Numbered from the stretch's first letter, positions 8,248 through 17,559 are shown. The stretch: 45,750 nt of DNA from Marinisporobacter sp. (GCA_025210395.1 JAOARV010000041.1:1-45750); one strand, 5' to 3'. Program-made: numbers and translations. The notes: generated from the letters alone by a model not told the origin.

Positions 8248-8730
8248 TTAATACTTTGCAATGAGCCTGTTGATCCTTTCAATTATTTCCTCAAGGCTAT
8301 GTCTATTGGTTTTAATACAAACCCTAGCATCGTCATTGCAAAGTATACACCTTCTAGCATCTTTATTGATCTTTTCTCTTCCAATGGAACTTCCATCTCT
8401 ACTATACACATCAATATCAAATAATCTTCCAAGACAATGGTTTTCTTCAATATCAACACCAATGTATTTGGCTTCTAATGGATCCATTTTCACAACTATA
8501 AGTATACTACTTCCATCATATCCACCAAGAACTTGGGAAAACTCAGCGTAAGAATGAAATTTTATTTTTAATGATTGCATCAAACCTAAAAATAATTTTT
8601 GTCCTTCTTTAGTGTTTTTATTTTTTCCTGGATAATTTATTTTGCCACATACAACAGGTAAGTCATATTTTTCGATTAATTCTAGTATTGTATTATATCT
8701 CTTTTCTCTATCTACTAATATTTTTTCCAT
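8248..8730 (-). CDS. citX: Holo-ACP synthase CitX (phosphoribosyl-dephospho-CoA transferase)
   Basis: Transfers the prosthetic-group precursor to a serine of CitD. 160 residues. Motifs seen are LVDREKRYN near the start, CGKINYPGKNKNT, LGGYDGSS, GRLFDIDVYSRDG (~105-117) and ARRCILCNDDARVCIKTNRH (~130-150), which is the CitX signature. Its ATG overlaps the citC stop by one base (TGATG), showing translational coupling. Confidence 0.93.
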   Translation of the reverse strand: MEKILVDREKRYNTILELIEKYDLPVVCGKINYPGKNKNTKEGQKLFLGLMQSLKIKFHSYAEFSQVLGGYDGSSILIVVKMDPLEAKYIGVDIEENHCLGRLFDIDVYSRDGSSIGREKINKDARRCILCNDDARVCIKTNRHSLEEIIERINRLIAKY

Positions 8731-9767
8731 CAATGAGGAGAATCACTCCTTTTTATTCTTTCTATGATATCCTTAGCATTAGAAGATATCAAAAAATCAT
8801 AAGTTGTTTTAGGTACTAGCCTTTTCAACTTATCCCAATCCCCAAGTTTTATAAGTCTTCTAACTTCTGAAGCACTTACAGCCCTACCTTCTTGCTGAAA
8901 TCTTTGTAATACCTCTACTTTGATATCATATCGTGGTAAAACATGCAACAAAGCGTCATTATACTTCTTCGTTACATTGCAATAAGGCTCCGTACCTACA
9001 TATCTCTGATCTATATGAAAAACAGGTGATATATACTTTCCAAATATTCCTGCATCCAGCTTCGCATAAGCCTTTAATCTCTCATCTTCTTGTCTTAAGA
9101 AATAAGATGGAAAAGTAGCAGATGAAATAATATAGTCCCCTCCTGCTACTATATGAACATTTTTCAAATCCTTTGTCCCCCTCTTTACAAGGTCTACCCT
9201 TACTTCAAAGGGAAAAAGAGATCGATTCTCCTCAACAATAAATACGACTACTTGAGTATTTTCTCTAGATGCTCTTTCAATTAAATACCTATGTCCTAAA
9301 GTAAAAGGATTACAGTTCATAACAAGGGCAGCCTTTTTGCCTTCTCCTAGCCCACTCTCTTTGTACATCCCTTTTACATATCTTTTTACATTAGCCATAC
9401 CACCTTCTAGTAAAACAACTTCCTTCGTAGCATATACCTCATGATAATTTAGATCTTGGAAAATATAATAATTTTGAGGTTTTGTAAATATAAAAGTCTC
9501 ATAGATCCCTTTATCAAAAATATCATTTGTTATATATGTTATAAGCTTTGAAGCAATCCCTTCTCCTTGCAGTCCTTTTTTTACAGCAAAACATTTTATA
9601 ATCTTTCCAGCATAAGAGCAGGTTCCTACGATTTCATCCTTGTCTTTTGCTACAACAGTACAGTCTACATCTTTATCTAAAAAGAGGTTAAAAGCTGAAA
9701 GAAACCTCTCAACGTCTAACCTTTGACCCGTATTAAAATCTATTTTTTCAATTTTTAGATTATACAT
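8730..9767 (-). CDS. citC: [Citrate (pro-3S)-lyase] ligase CitC
   Basis: Activates the lyase by ATP-dependent acetylation of the acyl-carrier prosthetic group. 345 residues with two parts: a GNAT-like N-terminal domain (~1-130; VVAKDKDEIVGTCSYAGKI, KGLQGEGIASKLI) and a nucleotidyltransferase domain from ~145 with MNCNPFTLGHRYLIE, the HxGH-type nucleotide-binding signature, and SEVRRLIKLGDW near the end. The gene lies between citF and citX and overlaps citX. It most likely acetylates the citramalate lyase of this operon. Confidence 0.93.
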   Translation of the reverse strand: MYNLKIEKIDFNTGQRLDVERFLSAFNLFLDKDVDCTVVAKDKDEIVGTCSYAGKIIKCFAVKKGLQGEGIASKLITYITNDIFDKGIYETFIFTKPQNYYIFQDLNYHEVYATKEVVLLEGGMANVKRYVKGMYKESGLGEGKKAALVMNCNPFTLGHRYLIERASRENTQVVVFIVEENRSLFPFEVRVDLVKRGTKDLKNVHIVAGGDYIISSATFPSYFLRQEDERLKAYAKLDAGIFGKYISPVFHIDQRYVGTEPYCNVTKKYNDALLHVLPRYDIKVEVLQRFQQEGRAVSASEVRRLIKLGDWDKLKRLVPKTTYDFLISSNAKDIIERIKRSDSPH

Positions 9768-9771
9768 AAAA

Positions 9772-11313
9772 TCAATCCTTTATCCTTCTCACTACATCAA
9801 TAACTGTACCATCCCTATATTCAACAACAGCCACCAATTTATGGTCATTTTCTATTTTCTTAGGTATTCCTGTCATTTCTTCAGCCAGTTGTTTTAGCTC
9901 CTCTATTGTCATTATAGATAAATTAGTTTTCTTCAATCTTTCTATAAGATCCTGCCTTTTTGGATTTACTGCAATTCCTCTTTCAGTTACTAATACATCA
10001 ATAGTTTCTCCAGGAGTCGTAACCGTTGTAACACGATCCACTACAATTGGCAGCCTTCCCTTTATAAGCTGGGTAACAACTATTACAAGTTTTGCTCCTG
10101 CTGCAGTATCACTATGACCTCCCGATCCACCCATTATGATACCATTTGATCCAGTTGTAACGTTCACATTAAAACCTGTATCTATTTCCGTTGCCCCCAA
10201 TATCATCACATCAAGATTATTTACAACAGCACCCTTATTATGGGGATTTCCATACATTGAAGCCGACATACCTTGATGCTCTTTATTATTTGTATAGGAT
10301 TCAATAGCCTTTAAATCAAAGCATTGAACGTCAAATAAACACTTAAAAAGCCCTTCTTTAAACATTTCTACAATATACCCTGTTATACCACCTGCTGCAA
10401 AGCTACCTTGAATATTTTTCTTTTTCATCAGTTCCTTCACATAGGATGCAACGGCTAGAGATGTTCCACCCGCTCCAGTCTGGAATGAAAATCCATCCTG
10501 CAGAAGACCCGATACTTCTATTACCTTGGAGGTCATTTTTGCAATTTTAAGTCCAACAGGGTCCTTTGTAATTTTTGTAGTACCAGAAACAATTCCTTTA
10601 GCATCTCCAATGCTGTCTACATTGACAATATAATCTATATATTCTTGACTTATTTCAATTGGACAAATAGGGTAGGCTACAAGATGATCTGTTATTGCCA
10701 CTACCTTTTTTCCATACATTGCATCTGGGATTGCATAACCAAGTGATCCACAGGCAGTTTTTCCTGCTACACCATTTACATTTCCATAGGTGTCACAGGC
10801 AGGTGCTGCAATAAATGCTACATCTATTAAAAGATCTCCAGCCTCTATGGCCCTTGCCCTACCTCCATGGGTATGCATAATTGCAGGATATTTAAGTAGT
10901 CCCTTTGATACTGCTTCTGCTACAGGTCCCGACATGTAATTAGCATATATTCCAGTTACAACTCCATTTTCTATATGTTCAACAAGGGGTGAATGAACTG
11001 GAAATATTGAGCTAGCTGCTACTTTTATATCCTTTATCCCCCATTTGGCAATTTCATCTAAGACCATATTTAATACATAATCACCATTTCTCAAATGATG
11101 ATGAAAGGAAATAGTCATCCCATCCTTAATATTACAAGCATCTACAGCTTCTTTAATAGATTTTAATATTTTACTTTTACCGGGCACTGCACTTTTTATA
11201 TTCACCGATGTTTTCTGTACTTCTCCTAGGCTTTCAAATGCACCCTTAAATAATTTTGTTCTTCCATACCCTTCGATATATTTAGGAATTTCTCTTCCAA
11301 GAATATTTCTCAT
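9772..11313 (-). CDS. citF: Citrate/citramalate lyase alpha subunit (CoA transferase), CitF
   Basis: Exchanges acetyl for the incoming 2-hydroxyacid on the carrier protein's thiol. 513 residues. The CoA-transferase fold is shown by DGMTISFHHHLRNGDYVLN (~68), IMTHGGRARA, FIAAPACDTYGNVNG, GAGGTSLAVASYV and GSGGHSDTAAGAKL. The frame opens from a GTG that is part of the AAGGGGGTGA site; the ATG at 11313 (MRNILGREIPKY) is the better start. Context in a methylaspartate operon implies (S)-citramalate rather than citrate as physiological substrate. Confidence 0.93.
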   Translation of the reverse strand: MRNILGREIPKYIEGYGRTKLFKGAFESLGEVQKTSVNIKSAVPGKSKILKSIKEAVDACNIKDGMTISFHHHLRNGDYVLNMVLDEIAKWGIKDIKVAASSIFPVHSPLVEHIENGVVTGIYANYMSGPVAEAVSKGLLKYPAIMHTHGGRARAIEAGDLLIDVAFIAAPACDTYGNVNGVAGKTACGSLGYAIPDAMYGKKVVAITDHLVAYPICPIEISQEYIDYIVNVDSIGDAKGIVSGTTKITKDPVGLKIAKMTSKVIEVSGLLQDGFSFQTGAGGTSLAVASYVKELMKKKNIQGSFAAGGITGYIVEMFKEGLFKCLFDVQCFDLKAIESYTNNKEHQGMSASMYGNPHNKGAVVNNLDVMILGATEIDTGFNVNVTTGSNGIIMGGSGGHSDTAAGAKLVIVVTQLIKGRLPIVVDRVTTVTTPGETIDVLVTERGIAVNPKRQDLIERLKKTNLSIMTIEELKQLAEEMTGIPKKIENDHKLVAVVEYRDGTVIDVVRRIKD

Positions 11314-11326
11314 ATAAGTCACCCCC

Positions 11327-12199
11327 TTATAACAACCCTGTAAGCTTTGCTTTACTTATTACATTTTGTGCCCTTGCGATGATAGGGGCATCAACCATTT
11401 TTCCATCTAGAGAGAATACACCTTTACCTTCTTGTTTTGCCTCTTTCATTGCAGCGATTACCCTCTGGGCGTATATCATATCCTCATGAGATGGTGCAAA
11501 AACTTCATGAATTGTATCAACCTGCCTTGGATTTATTGCAGCTTTTCCAGTCATTCCTAAAGATTTTGCAGTGCTTATATCATTTTTAAAGCCTTCCAGG
11601 TCATCTAAATCAGCAAATGGGGTATCTATTGAATCTACTTTACAAGCTTTACATGCTATAGCTACTTTGCTTCTTGCATAAGATATTTCCTTTCCTTCTC
11701 TAGTTCTTTTTATTCCAAGGTCAGCAGTTAAATCCTCTGCACCCAATAAAATCCCAATTACTCTATTGGAAGCTTTAATAATATTATATAGATTTTCAAG
11801 ACCATAGGCAGTTTCAATCAATGGAAAAAGCTTTATACTTCCATTTTCAAAACCTTCTTCAGCTTCAATCTTTGCAAGTTTTTCACATGCTGTCTTTACA
11901 TCCTCTTCTGTTGCCTTTGTAATCATCAATGCATCAGGTTTTACCCTTGCCAATTCATTAATATCTTTTAACCCAAATTCAGATGATAATGGGTTTATTC
12001 TGATCACAACCTCTGTACAAAAAAAATTTATATATTTTACTGCATTTCTAACCAATATTCTTGCTGAATCCTTTTCAGCTATACATACTGCGTCTTCAAC
12101 ATCAAGTATGACGCTGTCCGCACCAAATATTCCTGCATTTTGAAGCATCCCTGGATTATTTCCTGGTACAAAAAGCATAGTTCTTCTAAGTCTTTCCAT
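11327..12199 (-). CDS. citE: Citrate/citramalate lyase beta subunit, CitE
   Basis: Performs the carbon-carbon cleavage of the carrier-bound thioester, here most likely citramalyl to acetyl-carrier plus pyruvate. 290 residues of the HpcH/HpaI-CitE aldolase family. Visible landmarks are LRRTMLFVPGNNPGM, the acidic metal-site segment DSVILDVEDAV, EVVIRINPL, LFPLIETAYGLEN, LLGAEDLTADLG and GKAAINPRQVDTIHEVF. Good GGGGTGAT site. It lies 11 bases after citD and 5 before citF. Confidence 0.94.
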   Translation of the reverse strand: MERLRRTMLFVPGNNPGMLQNAGIFGADSVILDVEDAVCIAEKDSARILVRNAVKYINFFCTEVVIRINPLSSEFGLKDINELARVKPDALMITKATEEDVKTACEKLAKIEAEEGFENGSIKLFPLIETAYGLENLYNIIKASNRVIGILLGAEDLTADLGIKRTREGKEISYARSKVAIACKACKVDSIDTPFADLDDLEGFKNDISTAKSLGMTGKAAINPRQVDTIHEVFAPSHEDMIYAQRVIAAMKEAKQEGKGVFSLDGKMVDAPIIARAQNVISKAKLTGLL

Positions 12200-12210
12200 A
12201 ATATCACCCC

Positions 12211-12474
12211 TTACATACCTCTTTTGACTGCAGTTTCAATCCTTGATCTTATGGTATAATCTAAGGCTCCTCTATCCTTCGCAACCACATAAATATTTTT
12301 AATCCCTAAGGTTTCTAAGGTGCTTAAAATAACCTTTTCAATTTGCTCGCCAAACTGATCCATAACAATACTTTCAAGCTCTATTTCAATCCCATTATCT
12401 TCTTTAGGCTTAACCATTATATATATATCATTTGACTCCATGGTTCCTGCCTTTGCAGGTGTCTTTATATTCAT
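12211..12474 (-). CDS. citD: Citrate/citramalate lyase acyl carrier subunit, CitD
   Basis: Small acyl carrier (87 residues) that holds the phosphoribosyl-dephospho-CoA arm. The attachment site is the serine in AGTMESNDI near residue 14. Usual family length. A GTG at 12483 also opens the frame, but it belongs to the AGGTGAT ribosome site, so the ATG at 12474 (MNIKTPAKAG) is chosen. The 80 bases upstream hold the end of a deleted fumarase-like gene. Confidence 0.94.
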   Translation of the reverse strand: MNIKTPAKAGTMESNDIYIMVKPKEDNGIEIELESIVMDQFGEQIEKVILSTLETLGIKNIYVVAKDRGALDYTIRSRIETAVKRGM

Positions 12475-12483
12475 TCTTATCAC

Positions 12484-12560
12484 CTACCTACTATTCTTTA
12501 AATATTCTTTGTGCCCTATTTCATAAAAATTATTTCCCTTCGAATCAATAACTCCTATTT
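12484..12560 (-). pseudogene. C-terminal relic of a class I fumarase / mesaconase beta subunit
   Basis: Between mal and citD one frame reads KIGVIDSKGNNFYEIGHK and continues EYLKNSR to a TAG at 12484. The IDSKGN-x-x-Y pattern is what I know from the C-termini of class I fumarate hydratase, tartrate dehydratase and mesaconase beta subunits. The frame begins inside the last codons of mal in a different phase and has no start. A mesaconate hydratase is the enzyme expected in the pathway at exactly this operon position, so this looks like a deletion scar. The assignment rests on ~23 residues. Confidence 0.6.
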
Positions 12561-13802
12561 TCCTTCTCTTGCCTTTGTTAATGCAAGGACTCTATTCATT
12601 TCATTGTATACTATCATAAACCCTTCATCTACGCCCATTCCAGGTTTTGCAAGACATTGATCTGCCCCACAAGCAATAGCTATATTTGTACATATCTGTG
12701 CTGATCTATCGGTTTCATTACAAGTTCCTCCACAATATGCCCCTACACCATGCTTCTTACAATAAAGAATAGCTTCTACGATATTGTTTATTCCACCGAG
12801 ATCTGGTGTCTTGATTTGAATCATATCTGCTGCACCTTCATCTACGAATAATTTTATATCCTCCCATGTATTACACCATTCATCTGCAACGAGTTCTACT
12901 GTAATACCCTTTTTCTTTAGCGCAATTCTTAATTCTTTAAGAGCCTGTATTTGTCCATCTCTATTTTCAACATCCATCGGTCCTTCTATTCTAAGTTTAA
13001 ATGGTGCTGCAGTCTTTTCCAGTTCGCCTAAATATATTGCCATTCTTTCAATATCATTGTCAAAAGCTGTACCTATCGTTCCATATACGTCAATGTGAAT
13101 AGCAGGTGTATACTCTTCACTTGCCCTTAATTTTCCTATCCTATCTCTAAGCCAACCAACATACTCCTTTAATATCTCACCATCTCTGCCAAGCTTCGTT
13201 TCCACATTATTAATTAAGGCATGGGGTAGAACATCTGCTCCCTTTATAATCATCTTATCAACATTATTGTATCTATCGTCACCACATTGTGTAAATATTG
13301 GGATTTTTTTGAATTGAGCTTTTGTATGGTATTCCTTTTTAATAACTTCTGCCATAGTGATTTTCTTTGCCTTTGCTACTGCATCAAGTATAGCCTGGGT
13401 AATGCCATATCTTAGAGCCGTATGAAGTTTTTTTCCATTAATTATTGTATTATCAACTTCCTCAGCAAAATCCTTAAAGCTATTAAGTTCTTTTCCCATT
13501 AACTTAGGTGCAATATACTCCTTAATAATTGGAATAAAATCCTTTGCTAGGAATAATGGGTCTCTGCCTCCTGCTCCTGAGTATTGAACTGCTACACAAT
13601 CTCCATAGGCTATCTGTCCATCCTCAAGGACCAGCATTACAGAAATAGATTCTCCTGCCTGCCTTATGCTTGTAAAACCTTCTGTAATCGGGAACCCTAA
13701 ATACGTAAAACCGTCATGCTCTGATCCTTTTTTTATAGCTCTCTGATCATCGAAGAAAAATCCCGTTTTTCCTTCAGAACATACTACATCAATAATTTTC
13801 AT
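12555..13802 (-). CDS. mal: Methylaspartate ammonia-lyase
   Basis: Removes ammonia from (2S,3S)-3-methylaspartate to give mesaconate. 415 residues of the enolase superfamily, very like the Clostridium tetanomorphum enzyme. Landmarks are FFFDDQRAIKKG at the start, VQYSGAGGRDPLFLAKDF, VLPHALINNVE with the active-site His (~192), HIDVYGTIGTAFD with a metal ligand, LVADEWCNTWED and MIQIKTPDLGGIN with the catalytic Lys. The frame opens from a TTG that is part of the TTGGAGG site; the ATG at 13802 is used. Third step-forming gene after glmS/glmE; followed by a fumarase-type relic. Confidence 0.96.
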   Translation of the reverse strand: MKIIDVVCSEGKTGFFFDDQRAIKKGSEHDGFTYLGFPITEGFTSIRQAGESISVMLVLEDGQIAYGDCVAVQYSGAGGRDPLFLAKDFIPIIKEYIAPKLMGKELNSFKDFAEEVDNTIINGKKLHTALRYGITQAILDAVAKAKKITMAEVIKKEYHTKAQFKKIPIFTQCGDDRYNNVDKMIIKGADVLPHALINNVETKLGRDGEILKEYVGWLRDRIGKLRASEEYTPAIHIDVYGTIGTAFDNDIERMAIYLGELEKTAAPFKLRIEGPMDVENRDGQIQALKELRIALKKKGITVELVADEWCNTWEDIKLFVDEGAADMIQIKTPDLGGINNIVEAILYCKKHGVGAYCGGTCNETDRSAQICTNIAIACGADQCLAKPGMGVDEGFMIVYNEMNRVLALTKAREGK

Positions 13803-13827
13803 TATAAATACCTCCAATTAAACAAGT

Positions 13828-15279
13828 TTATCTTTCCGGTCTTCCTACAAGCACACCTTTACTAATTGCATAAATATCATCGATAACCATTTGAAAACTA
13901 ACATTTCTTTTTTCATATTTTCCACGTTCTTCTAGCAGCTTTCTATTGTGATCCTTAATATCCTTACTCATTGGAATATTGCCAAATTCCAAATATCTAA
14001 CAGCTCCACTATTATCCCTTGCTGGAAGCATCTTCCCAGTATTAAACTTACTTGGAGCAAAGGGAATATCAAGAACTCCCCCTTTAAATGCTTCTACTGT
14101 CCCAATTGCTAGATCACCTTTACCCATTTCAAATACTTTGTTCAATATGCATGTAGTCTCTGCCTTAATGGTTTCTATTTCTAATCTAAGTTTCTCTGAC
14201 ATTGGTAGTTTTTGACCCTTTAATAAATTGAGTATCTGCTTTGTTGCTTTAATCCCTTGAACATTTGCTTCCTTTGTAGGAATACCTATAGCTTCATGGG
14301 GAGTTTTTACAATTACCTTAGTTGCTCCCGAAAGTGCTGCCGTTGCTGCACCAGATGATATAACCCCAAAGGCCTTTGATTCATCCTCCGGGAACCCTCC
14401 CATCCATTGATGCAGTACAGTTGTTAAATCTACTTTATATCCATATTTTTTTAAATATTCTCCAGCTTGGGCTTCCATAGCTCTGATTGCAGCCACATCT
14501 TGAATCAGGTTACCGCATTGACCGTAGCCCAAAGTAATATTTTTCACTCCTTGTTCAGCAGCAAGAAGTCCTTCAATGATTGCAACTACATTTGACATAC
14601 TTGGAGGTACAAGCGTTCCCGTAAGAGGTCCAAAGGGCTCTCTGTTTATTTGTACACCCATTTCTTCATAAAGGCCTGCCAATCTGTCACAATATTGCCA
14701 GTCAAGCAAAGTTTTTTCTAAACTTACACTTTTTGCATAAGGAATGTTATATGATATTCCTCCGCCTTCATTAGAGGTCCACCCGCTTGCATGGACAATT
14801 TCAGCTAATAATCTTGCATCAGGTGTACCATGTCTTGCTTGAAGTGGTCTATCTACAGCTTCTAGAACCTTTCTACAGTTTTCTATTCCATGATTTACTG
14901 CAGGAAATCCATTTAGCATGGAACGATTTGTTTTCATACTTTCTTCTATCCCTACTTCACATTCATTATATCTGTTCTGTCTTGTATAACTATCGATCGT
15001 AGATGGTAATAGGTCTGCTCCACCTTCATTTTGGAGGTATTGTAATAATTTTATATGTTCATTAATAAGTGCAACTCCAGCCCTTGGCTGTGCAAGAGTT
15101 ATTCCTTCTTCTTTTGCTTTTTTAAGAGCTATACAGAAATTTTTATGTTCTGGTACTTTTTTCAAGTAATCAACTGCCCCTTGAAGGTCTATATCCTTTC
15201 CAGTAACCCATTGGTTTAAAACCTCTTCTCTTATTTTGAAAAAATCATCTTCGGTCCACTTTTTATTTTTAAGTTCCAT
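13828..15279 (-). CDS. glmE: Glutamate mutase epsilon (catalytic) subunit
   Basis: Catalytic TIM-barrel subunit of coenzyme-B12-dependent glutamate mutase, which rearranges L-glutamate to (2S,3S)-3-methylaspartate together with GlmS. 483 residues, exactly the length I recall for the C. tetanomorphum protein. Recognisable stretches are [20 protein letters not shown], the arginine-containing [48 protein letters not shown] text ([13 protein letters not shown]) and [18 protein letters not shown] at 15297 lies in the ribosome site; ATG at 15279 follows AAGGAGGT and is chosen. Confidence 0.96.
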   Translation of the reverse strand: MELKNKKWTEDDFFKIREEVLNQWVTGKDIDLQGAVDYLKKVPEHKNFCIALKKAKEEGITLAQPRAGVALINEHIKLLQYLQNEGGADLLPSTIDSYTRQNRYNECEVGIEESMKTNRSMLNGFPAVNHGIENCRKVLEAVDRPLQARHGTPDARLLAEIVHASGWTSNEGGGISYNIPYAKSVSLEKTLLDWQYCDRLAGLYEEMGVQINREPFGPLTGTLVPPSMSNVVAIIEGLLAAEQGVKNITLGYGQCGNLIQDVAAIRAMEAQAGEYLKKYGYKVDLTTVLHQWMGGFPEDESKAFGVISSGAATAALSGATKVIVKTPHEAIGIPTKEANVQGIKATKQILNLLKGQKLPMSEKLRLEIETIKAETTCILNKVFEMGKGDLAIGTVEAFKGGVLDIPFAPSKFNTGKMLPARDNSGAVRYLEFGNIPMSKDIKDHNRKLLEERGKYEKRNVSFQMVIDDIYAISKGVLVGRPER

Positions 15280-15306
15280 AATAAACCTCCTTATCAATTT
15301 TTAAAT

Positions 15307-16695
15307 TTATAGTTTCTCAAGATACTTTTTTAATATTCTTATTGCCTTATTTGGATACTTTGTTGAGAGCAAGCCCATTGCAGAAAGTATATATGCTTTA
15401 TCTATTAAAATCTCAGGGTTTCTTGGTTTTAAAAATTTAGTATCTTCTTTATCGAGCAGCCCCCCAGTTAAAATATTTTGGGGATTCATACTATGAACTA
15501 AAACTCCTCCTGTACCGATTACGTATTTAATATTTTGAAGATCCTTTCCTTTCTGAAGATATATCACACCCATTGGAGTATATTCTCTTTCTATAGAGCC
15601 TACATGTCTATCCATGGAAATTTTCGTAGCTATATAGCCTAACGCTTCATCAAATCCAACTTCTTCAGGAGTTTTAGAAATAGTATTTATGTTTTTGCTG
15701 AGATATTGACATCTTTCTTTAATGTCATACTTGACACCTGTCATAATACTATTTATTAATTTTGTTCCTGCAGATTCCCAAAGAGCCAAGGCACTTACTC
15801 TCATTCCCATATCTCCTTCAACTGTCCTTTTTTCATAGGGTTCTTCAAGACCCATCATTGTTACATTAGACTTTGTAGGCTCTCCACTACCAATGGAATG
15901 AATATCTGTTGTAGCTCCACCAATATCTACTATTAATAACTCTCCTAAACCTTCCTCTTCGTCTGTTCCATCAGCCAAAACTTTAGCAGCCTTTAGAACC
16001 GCTGAAGGCGTAGGCATTAATATACCACCAATAAATCTCTCTATATTCTCCATTCCCTTTGCCTTGATGATTTCATTTATAAAAAACTGCCTGATAGCTT
16101 CTCTTGCAGGCTGTACATTCAAAACATTCATCTTTGGCATTACGTTTTCAGTAATTTTAAAAGGAATATTCTCTTTTTTGAAAATAGCTTCTATTGAATC
16201 TACTGCCTTTTTATTCCCAGCTACTACTACGGGTACATTTTTTATATAAGAAGCTATAAGTCTTGCATTGTGTATAATACAGTTTTTATTGCCACCATCG
16301 GTTCCTCCAGCCAATAAAATCATATCTGGTTTCTTAAGCTTAATTTCTTTAATTTCACTCAAGCTTAATTCATAACTATAGGTCCCTAATAATCGAGCTC
16401 CAGCCCCTAGTGCCGCTCGTTTTGCTGCTTCTGATGTAAGCTCTGAGACCAAACCAACCGCTATCATCTTTAATCCTCCTGCAGCACTACTACAAGCTAT
16501 CTTATCAACAAACTGGATATCTGCTCCATTTAATTCTTTATTTAAATGATCATATGCATTGTTAAATCCAATCATCAAGTCAGTTTCTGCAGTAGTTAAA
16601 GACTTTGAAGTTGATATAATCCTTTCATTTTCAATATCAACTGCAGTAATCTTTGTATAGGTACTCCCAATATCTACTAACAATATGGCTTTCAT
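15307..16695 (-). CDS. glmL: Glutamate mutase-associated reactivating protein GlmL/MutL
   Basis: ASKHA-type ATPase (462 residues) of the MutL family that accompanies glutamate mutase and is thought to reactivate it by exchanging damaged cobalamin. The phosphate-1 loop is ILLVDIGSTYTKITAVD at the N-terminus; further landmarks are KPDMILLAGGTDGGNKN (~130), LLIVDIGGATTDIHSIG (~255) and YVIGTGGVLVHS (~385). It sits between glmS and glmE, the standard arrangement, with short gaps (17 and 27 bases). AAGGTGG precedes the ATG. Confidence 0.94.
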   Translation of the reverse strand: MKAILLVDIGSTYTKITAVDIENERIISTSKSLTTAETDLMIGFNNAYDHLNKELNGADIQFVDKIACSSAAGGLKMIAVGLVSELTSEAAKRAALGAGARLLGTYSYELSLSEIKEIKLKKPDMILLAGGTDGGNKNCIIHNARLIASYIKNVPVVVAGNKKAVDSIEAIFKKENIPFKITENVMPKMNVLNVQPAREAIRQFFINEIIKAKGMENIERFIGGILMPTPSAVLKAAKVLADGTDEEEGLGELLIVDIGGATTDIHSIGSGEPTKSNVTMMGLEEPYEKRTVEGDMGMRVSALALWESAGTKLINSIMTGVKYDIKERCQYLSKNINTISKTPEEVGFDEALGYIATKISMDRHVGSIEREYTPMGVIYLQKGKDLQNIKYVIGTGGVLVHSMNPQNILTGGLLDKEDTKFLKPRNPEILIDKAYILSAMGLLSTKYPNKAIRILKKYLEKL

Positions 16696-16712
16696 TTTTC
16701 CACCTTCAAATT

Positions 16713-17123
16713 CTATACAATATTAAAATCCATTTTCAAATGATCAATTGGTATCTCTGGAGAGGTTCCTGGACCATATACTCGGTCAAAGCCCATGTCT
16801 TTAAATCTTTTTTCTACAGATTCAAAATCTTGTTTACCAACAACAATATTTCCACCAACGTATAATAAAATGTCTTTTAATCCTGCTTCTTCACATTTTT
16901 CCCTTAATCCTCTACAGTCAATTTCTCCATGTCCGTAAAGTGAAGAAACAATGATCGCCTCTGCATTTGTTTCAATTGCTGCATTGATGAAATCTTCCTG
17001 TGGACTTAAAACGCCAATATTTACTACATTAAAACCAGCTTCGCTAAATGCATGTTCCAAAATCTTATTTCCAACCGCATGACAATCTGCTCCGATAACT
17101 CCAATTACAATCGTTTTTTCCAT
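16713..17123 (-). CDS. glmS: Glutamate mutase sigma (cobalamin-binding) subunit
   Basis: Small B12-binding subunit (136 residues, family length about 137). The DxHxxG motif that ligates cobalt is present as [12 protein letters not shown] (~13-24), followed by the Rossmann-like elements [35 protein letters not shown] and [15 protein letters not shown]. It is the first gene of the operon with a strong GAAGGAGGA site. No cobalamin riboswitch was seen in the ~210-base leader, so B12 is probably not the direct signal; the GntR-type operators upstream are the likelier control. Confidence 0.96.
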   Translation of the reverse strand: MEKTIVIGVIGADCHAVGNKILEHAFSEAGFNVVNIGVLSPQEDFINAAIETNAEAIIVSSLYGHGEIDCRGLREKCEEAGLKDILLYVGGNIVVGKQDFESVEKRFKDMGFDRVYGPGTSPEIPIDHLKMDFNIV

Positions 17124-17331
17124 TAATTTTCCTCCTTCAAAACCATAATACTATTCAATATCCATATTGGTCCATTACGTAAATTGGATTCATCCATTTT
17201 TATAGATTATAGCACATTTTTTTATTATTCGCACTACTTTTTTATACAATATTTTTTTATTTTTTTATAAAAATCAGCATGAGCCTTGCAGACCGAAATC
17301 CTGCATTTTTCAACTTTTAACCCAATTTATA

Positions 17332-17381
17332 GAAGTATACATTATACTTCATACATTATTGCGATTGTATATAATTATACA
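17332..17381 (-). promoter_or_regulatory. Candidate promoter and tandem operators of the glm-mal-cit operon
   Basis: A perfect inverted repeat GAAGTATA-CAT-TATACTTC spans 17332-17350 and a second, TGTATA-N4-TATACA, spans 17366-17381. They share GTATA/TATAC arms. On the minus strand TATAAT (complement 17341-17346) lies within the first repeat and a weak -35 (TACAAT, complement 17364-17369) 17 bases away lies at the edge of the second. The arrangement fits control by the adjacent GntR-type protein. A further palindrome, TTACGTAA, is at 17175-17182 in the leader. Confidence 0.5.
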
Positions 17382-17502
17382 CAACTTTGAGTATCCATTG
17401 ATTGAAGCTTGTAAAAATACACAACCGTCTAATGGTCCAATTTATATATTTTCGATGTCCAATTTTAGAAATTCATCAAAGAATTTGTACGCTCTTGCAC
17501 TT

Positions 17503-17537
17503 GAGCCGTATGAGCAGCAAGCCCTCACGTACGGTTC
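17503..17537 (+). mobile_element. Group II intron domain V relic
   Basis: The segment has GAGCCGTA at 17503-17510 pairing with TACGGTTC at 17530-17537, an inner TGAG/CTCA helix, and a GCAA tetraloop. This is the form of bacterial group II intron domain V, including the AGC of the catalytic triad. It is one base longer than the usual 34 and the inner helix has mismatches near the loop, so it is decayed. No maturase ORF or other intron domains were recognised nearby. Confidence 0.7.
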
Positions 17538-17559
17538 ATAAACAACTACAAAAACAATT

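Noticed and set aside
17124..17330. Possible cobalamin riboswitch ahead of glmS
   Set aside because: No B12-box-like or conserved paired elements seen; the leader is mostly AT-rich, with only a TTACGTAA palindrome.
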